Source: NVTR01 sp036479015
GTDB lineage: Bacteria; Pseudomonadota; Alphaproteobacteria; Rhodobacterales; Rhodobacteraceae
Assembly: GCA_036479015.1 (NCBI GenBank)
Contig: JAZGFB010000048.1
Coordinates: 62,001 to 126,000, forward strand
Length of the DNA: 64,000 nucleotides
Direction: 5' to 3'
Part shown: piece after piece, positions 61,179 through 64,000 of the stretch
Numbering within the stretch: position 1 is the first letter of the stretch
Layout: every line of letters begins with the position of its first letter
Notes under the pieces: generated by a model
What the model was told of the DNA's origin: nothing
What the model saw: the letters and a program-made list of their open reading frames with translations, nothing else
The model's database searches: none
Made by a program: the position numbers and the translations under genes

Positions 61179-62062
61179 TCTGCAGCCTCACTTGATGCAA
61201 CTTCTGCACCAAAGAATACACCATCATCAATAACTGCCTGAACCACTTTATCATCTACCTTATTTGTTTCAGCGCTCCATGCGTAGAGCAGCGACATGTC
61301 ACATATTTGGTTTACCAGTCGCGGCGTACCCTGAGTAACGTCGTAAATTAGCATTTTCGCTTTTTCATCAATTTCATCACCGGTTCCACCCGCGACCCTT
61401 AATCGGTGCATGATGAATTCATGGGTGGCAGATTCTGACAGTGGCTTCAAATGAAAGCTTGCCGCAATGCGTTGGGCCAACTGTCGCAGTTCCGGCTTTT
61501 TGATCATGTCGCGCAGCTCTTCCTGCCCGACAAGTACCAACTGTATCAGTTCGTCTTTGTTAGAGTTGATGTTGGTCAGCATTCGCAACTCTTCCAGGCT
61601 GTCCTGAGACAAGTTCTGGGCCTCATCAAAGATCAGGACGACCCTTTTGCCTTCGGCATAGGTCCTAATAAGAAAGTCCTGTAACACTTGGAACTGACTG
61701 ACATAACTTTCAGACGAGTCAAATTTCACGCCGAGTGCGTGCAAAACCCACTGTATTAGCTCACCGCGCCCGCCTTGGGCATTTGAAATCAAACCAACAA
61801 CTGAATCTTCTTCGATCTGTTGTAATAGCAGTCGCAGTAACGTGGTTTTTCCACAGCCAACGGCGCCGGTAACCATAGTAATGGGGGCACGGGATAGAAT
61901 GCCAAATTCAAGAACCGAAAAAGCCCGCTTATGCTGGTCTGACCAATACAAAAATGTTGGGTCAGGGACCAATGTAAAAGGACGTTCAGTAAAGCCAAAG
62001 CTTTCCAAATAGAAACCCGGTACGTGCTGGGGGGTGTTCCTGTCTGTCTTCATCGTGCTCAT
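61175..62062 (-). CDS. ExeA-like AAA ATPase of the polysaccharide locus
   Basis: A 295-aa AAA ATPase with the N-terminal FGFTERPFTLVPDPTFLYWS motif, Walker A GAVGCGKT (residues 66-73), a Walker B-type VVLIFDEAQNL and sensor arginine-rich LRQLAQRIAASFHL. This is the ExeA/XrtA-associated ATPase type found in exopolysaccharide gene sets with or without exosortases. It is the first gene of the minus-strand operon ATPase, Wzz, kinase. A direct mechanical role is not established; it could help assembly or regulate secretion. Confidence 0.88.
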   Translation of the reverse strand: MSTMKTDRNTPQHVPGFYLESFGFTERPFTLVPDPTFLYWSDQHKRAFSVLEFGILSRAPITMVTGAVGCGKTTLLRLLLQQIEEDSVVGLISNAQGGRGELIQWVLHALGVKFDSSESYVSQFQVLQDFLIRTYAEGKRVVLIFDEAQNLSQDSLEELRMLTNINSNKDELIQLVLVGQEELRDMIKKPELRQLAQRIAASFHLKPLSESATHEFIMHRLRVAGGTGDEIDEKAKMLIYDVTQGTPRLVNQICDMSLLYAWSAETNKVDDKVVQAVIDDGVFFGAEVASSEAAE

Positions 62063-62572
62063 CTGATGCCCTTATTACTTACGCGTCTCAATCACAGTTT
62101 CTCGATGCGATACCATATAAAACCAATATGGATTACACCCCTCTAATACCAAATTCTGACAAAATCACGGCGCTTTTAATCCACCTGATATTCCAAGCAC
62201 TGAACGCATGCATGATAGATATAGAATGTGCACTTGATTCGAGGGCCTATTAGGGTATTAACCCCAATTTGGATACAGTGTTTCGATTAGGGTACTATCA
62301 TTGCAGGATTTCAAACAGTCACATGCGGGTATTTGCTGCATTTTGCACGCTAAACGTGTAAAATGGCTTCATTTTGGCGAAGTTTGTCAGAAATGGGGCT
62401 TTTTAGTGCCACTACAATTGGTGGACTCAGATTAACCTGCTATTAAGGTATCAAGAGTGAAGACGACTGCCCATATACTATATGACTATAAGCGTTTATG
62501 GGCGGTGTAATGTATTAATTTGCGTTGTTAAGTGGTGAAGGAGTTTTCCGTTAAGTCGGAGATTATTTATAG
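62063..62572. promoter_or_regulatory. Divergent promoter region of the polysaccharide locus
   Basis: About 510 nt, AT-rich, between the ATPase gene and the sugar-transferase gene; it must drive both directions. TTAGGGTATTAACCCCAA (62250-62267) is a near-palindrome, and its left half recurs at 62287 (TTAGGGTACTA) 37 bp away. These may bind a regulator. No gene is visible in it. Confidence 0.45.
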
Positions 62573-63262
62573 ATGACAGTATATTTTGATCAGATCGAAG
62601 AAGAAGTGGCGTCCAATAGCATTCCTGTTGGGCGTGTTGATATTCCAAAGCAGGGCGGCCTGTACCGCAATATCATCAAGCCAATAATTGAGGCAGCCGC
62701 TGTTTTGCTGGTCGCTCCATTTGTGGTGCCGGTAGTTTTGCTTTTGGCGGTGATTGTTGGCAATGACGGGCATAACCCGTTTTATTGGAGCAAAAGGGTC
62801 GGCAAGGGGGGCAAGGTATTTCACATGCTCAAGCTTCGGACCATGGTTCCCAATGCGGATGCAATGCTTGATCAACACCTGGCAGAAGATCCAAAAGCAA
62901 AAGCTGAATGGGATGAAACCCAAAAGCTTAAAAATGATCCCCGCATTACCAAATTTGGCCGCGCTTTAAGAAAAACGTCGCTGGATGAATTGCCGCAGCT
63001 ATGGAATGTGCTTGTGGGCGAAATGTCCCTGGTTGGGCCGCGTCCAATGCTGCCCAGTCAGCGCGCTATGTACCCTGGGGTGGCATATTACGCTTTGAAA
63101 CCTGGCATCACAGGGATGTGGCAAATTTCAGACCGCAACGAAGTCGAATTCGCCAAGCGTGCAGTGTTCGATAAGGACTACTATGTTAAAATGTCCTTTC
63201 CCTTGGATTTTGGAATTCTGACTAAGACGGTGGGAGTGGTCATAAAAGGCACTGGTTACTAA
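62573..63262 (+). CDS. ExoY-type undecaprenyl-phosphate sugar transferase
   Basis: A 229-aa initiating glycosyltransferase of the bacterial sugar transferase family. One transmembrane helix (about residues 36-60) is followed by the catalytic domain with FYWSKRVGKGGKVFHMLKLRTMV, DPRITKFGRALRKTSLDELPQLWNVLVGEMSLVGPRPM and LKPGITGMWQISDRN. It transfers a sugar phosphate (glucose or galactose type) to undecaprenyl phosphate, the first step of the exopolysaccharide repeat unit. CGGAG lies 10 nt before the ATG. It is divergent from the ATPase operon. Confidence 0.93.
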   Translation: MTVYFDQIEEEVASNSIPVGRVDIPKQGGLYRNIIKPIIEAAAVLLVAPFVVPVVLLLAVIVGNDGHNPFYWSKRVGKGGKVFHMLKLRTMVPNADAMLDQHLAEDPKAKAEWDETQKLKNDPRITKFGRALRKTSLDELPQLWNVLVGEMSLVGPRPMLPSQRAMYPGVAYYALKPGITGMWQISDRNEVEFAKRAVFDKDYYVKMSFPLDFGILTKTVGVVIKGTGY

Positions 63263-63367
63263 GCCCTGACCATAAGCTGTAATCTGAATAACGACGCAAT
63301 CAGTCTGATATTGCTCTGACGGTGTAGTCTCACTAGAACTGGTGATGTCACATCAAGGAATTTGCAA

Positions 63368-64000
63368 TTGAAAATTAAGACATTATTGACCGGCCTGTTT
63401 TTGGCTACCACCATGGTATTTCTTGCGGGGTGCGATTCAGCTGATGAACGCGCTGAAAAACATTTTCAGTCCGCAATAGAGCTGCTTGAAGCCGGTGACG
63501 CAGACCGCGCCATCGTAGAGTTCAAAAATGTCTTCAAACTTAAACCACAACACCGGCAAGCCAGATCCCGTATTGCCGCATTGTACCGTGGCAGAGGTGA
63601 CATACGACAGGCAGTTTCCCAGTACTTGCGACTTGTTGAACAGTACCCTGACGATTTTGAAGGTCAGCGCGCCATCGCAGAAATCTACGCCGAGACTGGT
63701 AACTGGAACGAAATGGATCGTTTCGTAGAGGCGGCCGCCAATCTTCAACCGGATGACCAGCGCACAATTGCCCTGCAACTGGTTCTAAAATATCGGCGTT
63801 CAATAGAACAAAGCAATCCAGATCAGGCCAAAAGCACAATAGCGGAAATCAATAAGCTGGTCTTAACATTGCCCACCAGCCAGATGCTTAGGTTGGTCAT
63901 CATCGATGATCTGGTCAGGCAAAGTGATTTTGCCGCTGCCCGGATTGAACTGGACCGCTCTATAGAACTGCAGCCCGACAACAAAAACCTGTATGTGATG
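63368..64000 (+). CDS. TPR-repeat lipoprotein (partial, open at right edge)
   Basis: A frame of at least 211 codons that runs off the window end. It begins with TTG at 63368 (AAGGAA 7 nt upstream): KIKTLLTGLFLATTMVFLAGC, a signal peptide with lipobox LAGC, so a membrane lipoprotein. The following segment has tetratricopeptide helices such as ERAEKHFQSAIELLEAGDAD, AIVEFKNVFKLKPQHRQA and IRQAVSQYLRLVEQYPDD. It resembles PrsT-like TPR lipoproteins in exosortase-linked polysaccharide loci. The rest of the protein and any neighbours are beyond the window. Confidence 0.88.
   Translation, partial: MKIKTLLTGLFLATTMVFLAGCDSADERAEKHFQSAIELLEAGDADRAIVEFKNVFKLKPQHRQARSRIAALYRGRGDIRQAVSQYLRLVEQYPDDFEGQRAIAEIYAETGNWNEMDRFVEAAANLQPDDQRTIALQLVLKYRRSIEQSNPDQAKSTIAEINKLVLTLPTSQMLRLVIIDDLVRQSDFAAARIELDRSIELQPDNKNLYVM

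Noticed and set aside
1..64000. CRISPR arrays, insertion sequences or integrase-bounded islands
   Set aside because: No regularly spaced direct repeats of CRISPR size, no transposase or integrase frames and no attachment-site duplication at the tRNA-Lys gene were seen.

Overview
The window looks like chromosomal DNA from an alphaproteobacterium of the Rhodobacterales (roseobacter-like). The signs are the rpsT-rhodanese-dnaA-dnaN-recF block, the rimP-nusA-YlxR-infB operon, a coenzyme-B12 cluster with CbtAB, several copies of an intergenic repeat (core GATATTT...AAAGAAGAA) that I remember as common in this order, and a small protein of the RcGTA head-spike-base type. Housekeeping regions are GC-rich. 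The secretion-like and polysaccharide regions (about 48.1-52.3 kb and 58.3-64 kb) look more AT-rich by eye; I did not compute this. TTG start codons with good ribosome sites are frequent.

Layout. 0-2.7 kb: end of a lytic transglycosylase, then mnmD and an FAD oxidoreductase as a divergent split MnmC-like pair. 2.8-4 kb: histidine phosphatase and cobO. 4-8.4 kb: small lipoprotein, kynA behind a long inverted repeat, and the proXWV glycine betaine importer. 9-16.5 kb: a minus-strand B12 operon starting at a cobalamin riboswitch and running through cbtB (58 aa), cbtA, cobW, a GNAT, cobN and two overlapping genes of unknown role. 16.6-26.8 kb: a truncated BrnA-like antitoxin under four 11-bp-phased repeats, a MuiA-family protein, smc, ubiE-ubiB, mutM, an enoyl-CoA hydratase and rpsT. 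26.9-32.5 kb: rhodanese, dnaA, dnaN, recF, S41 peptidase. 32.7-40 kb: sugar mutarotase and VOC protein, then a LysR-controlled redox group (MBL-fold protein, two glutathionyl-hydroquinone-reductase-like GSTs, a CDGSH/FMN glutamate-synthase-type fusion, a hemerythrin). 40-48 kb: tRNA-Lys, dapF, mtaB, rimP-nusA-YlxR-infB and a 46-aa protein.

48.4-52.3 kb is the least ordinary part. It holds an ABC protein whose Walker A is intact but whose signature, catalytic glutamate and H-loop histidine are all replaced, overlapping a HlyD-like adaptor, with an OmpA-domain protein upstream. 52.5-58.1 kb is an oxidative L-fucose pathway (L-fucose to pyruvate and lactate) with an IclR regulator and no transporter in view. 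58.3-64 kb is a polysaccharide locus: AAA ATPase, Wzz-type chain-length protein and BY-kinase on the minus strand, with an isolated spike-base-like gene after them; divergent to these are an ExoY-type sugar transferase and a TPR lipoprotein that runs off the right edge.

All function calls come from reading translated sequence and motifs; no searches or folding were run. Start sites were chosen by ribosome-site spacing and family N-termini.
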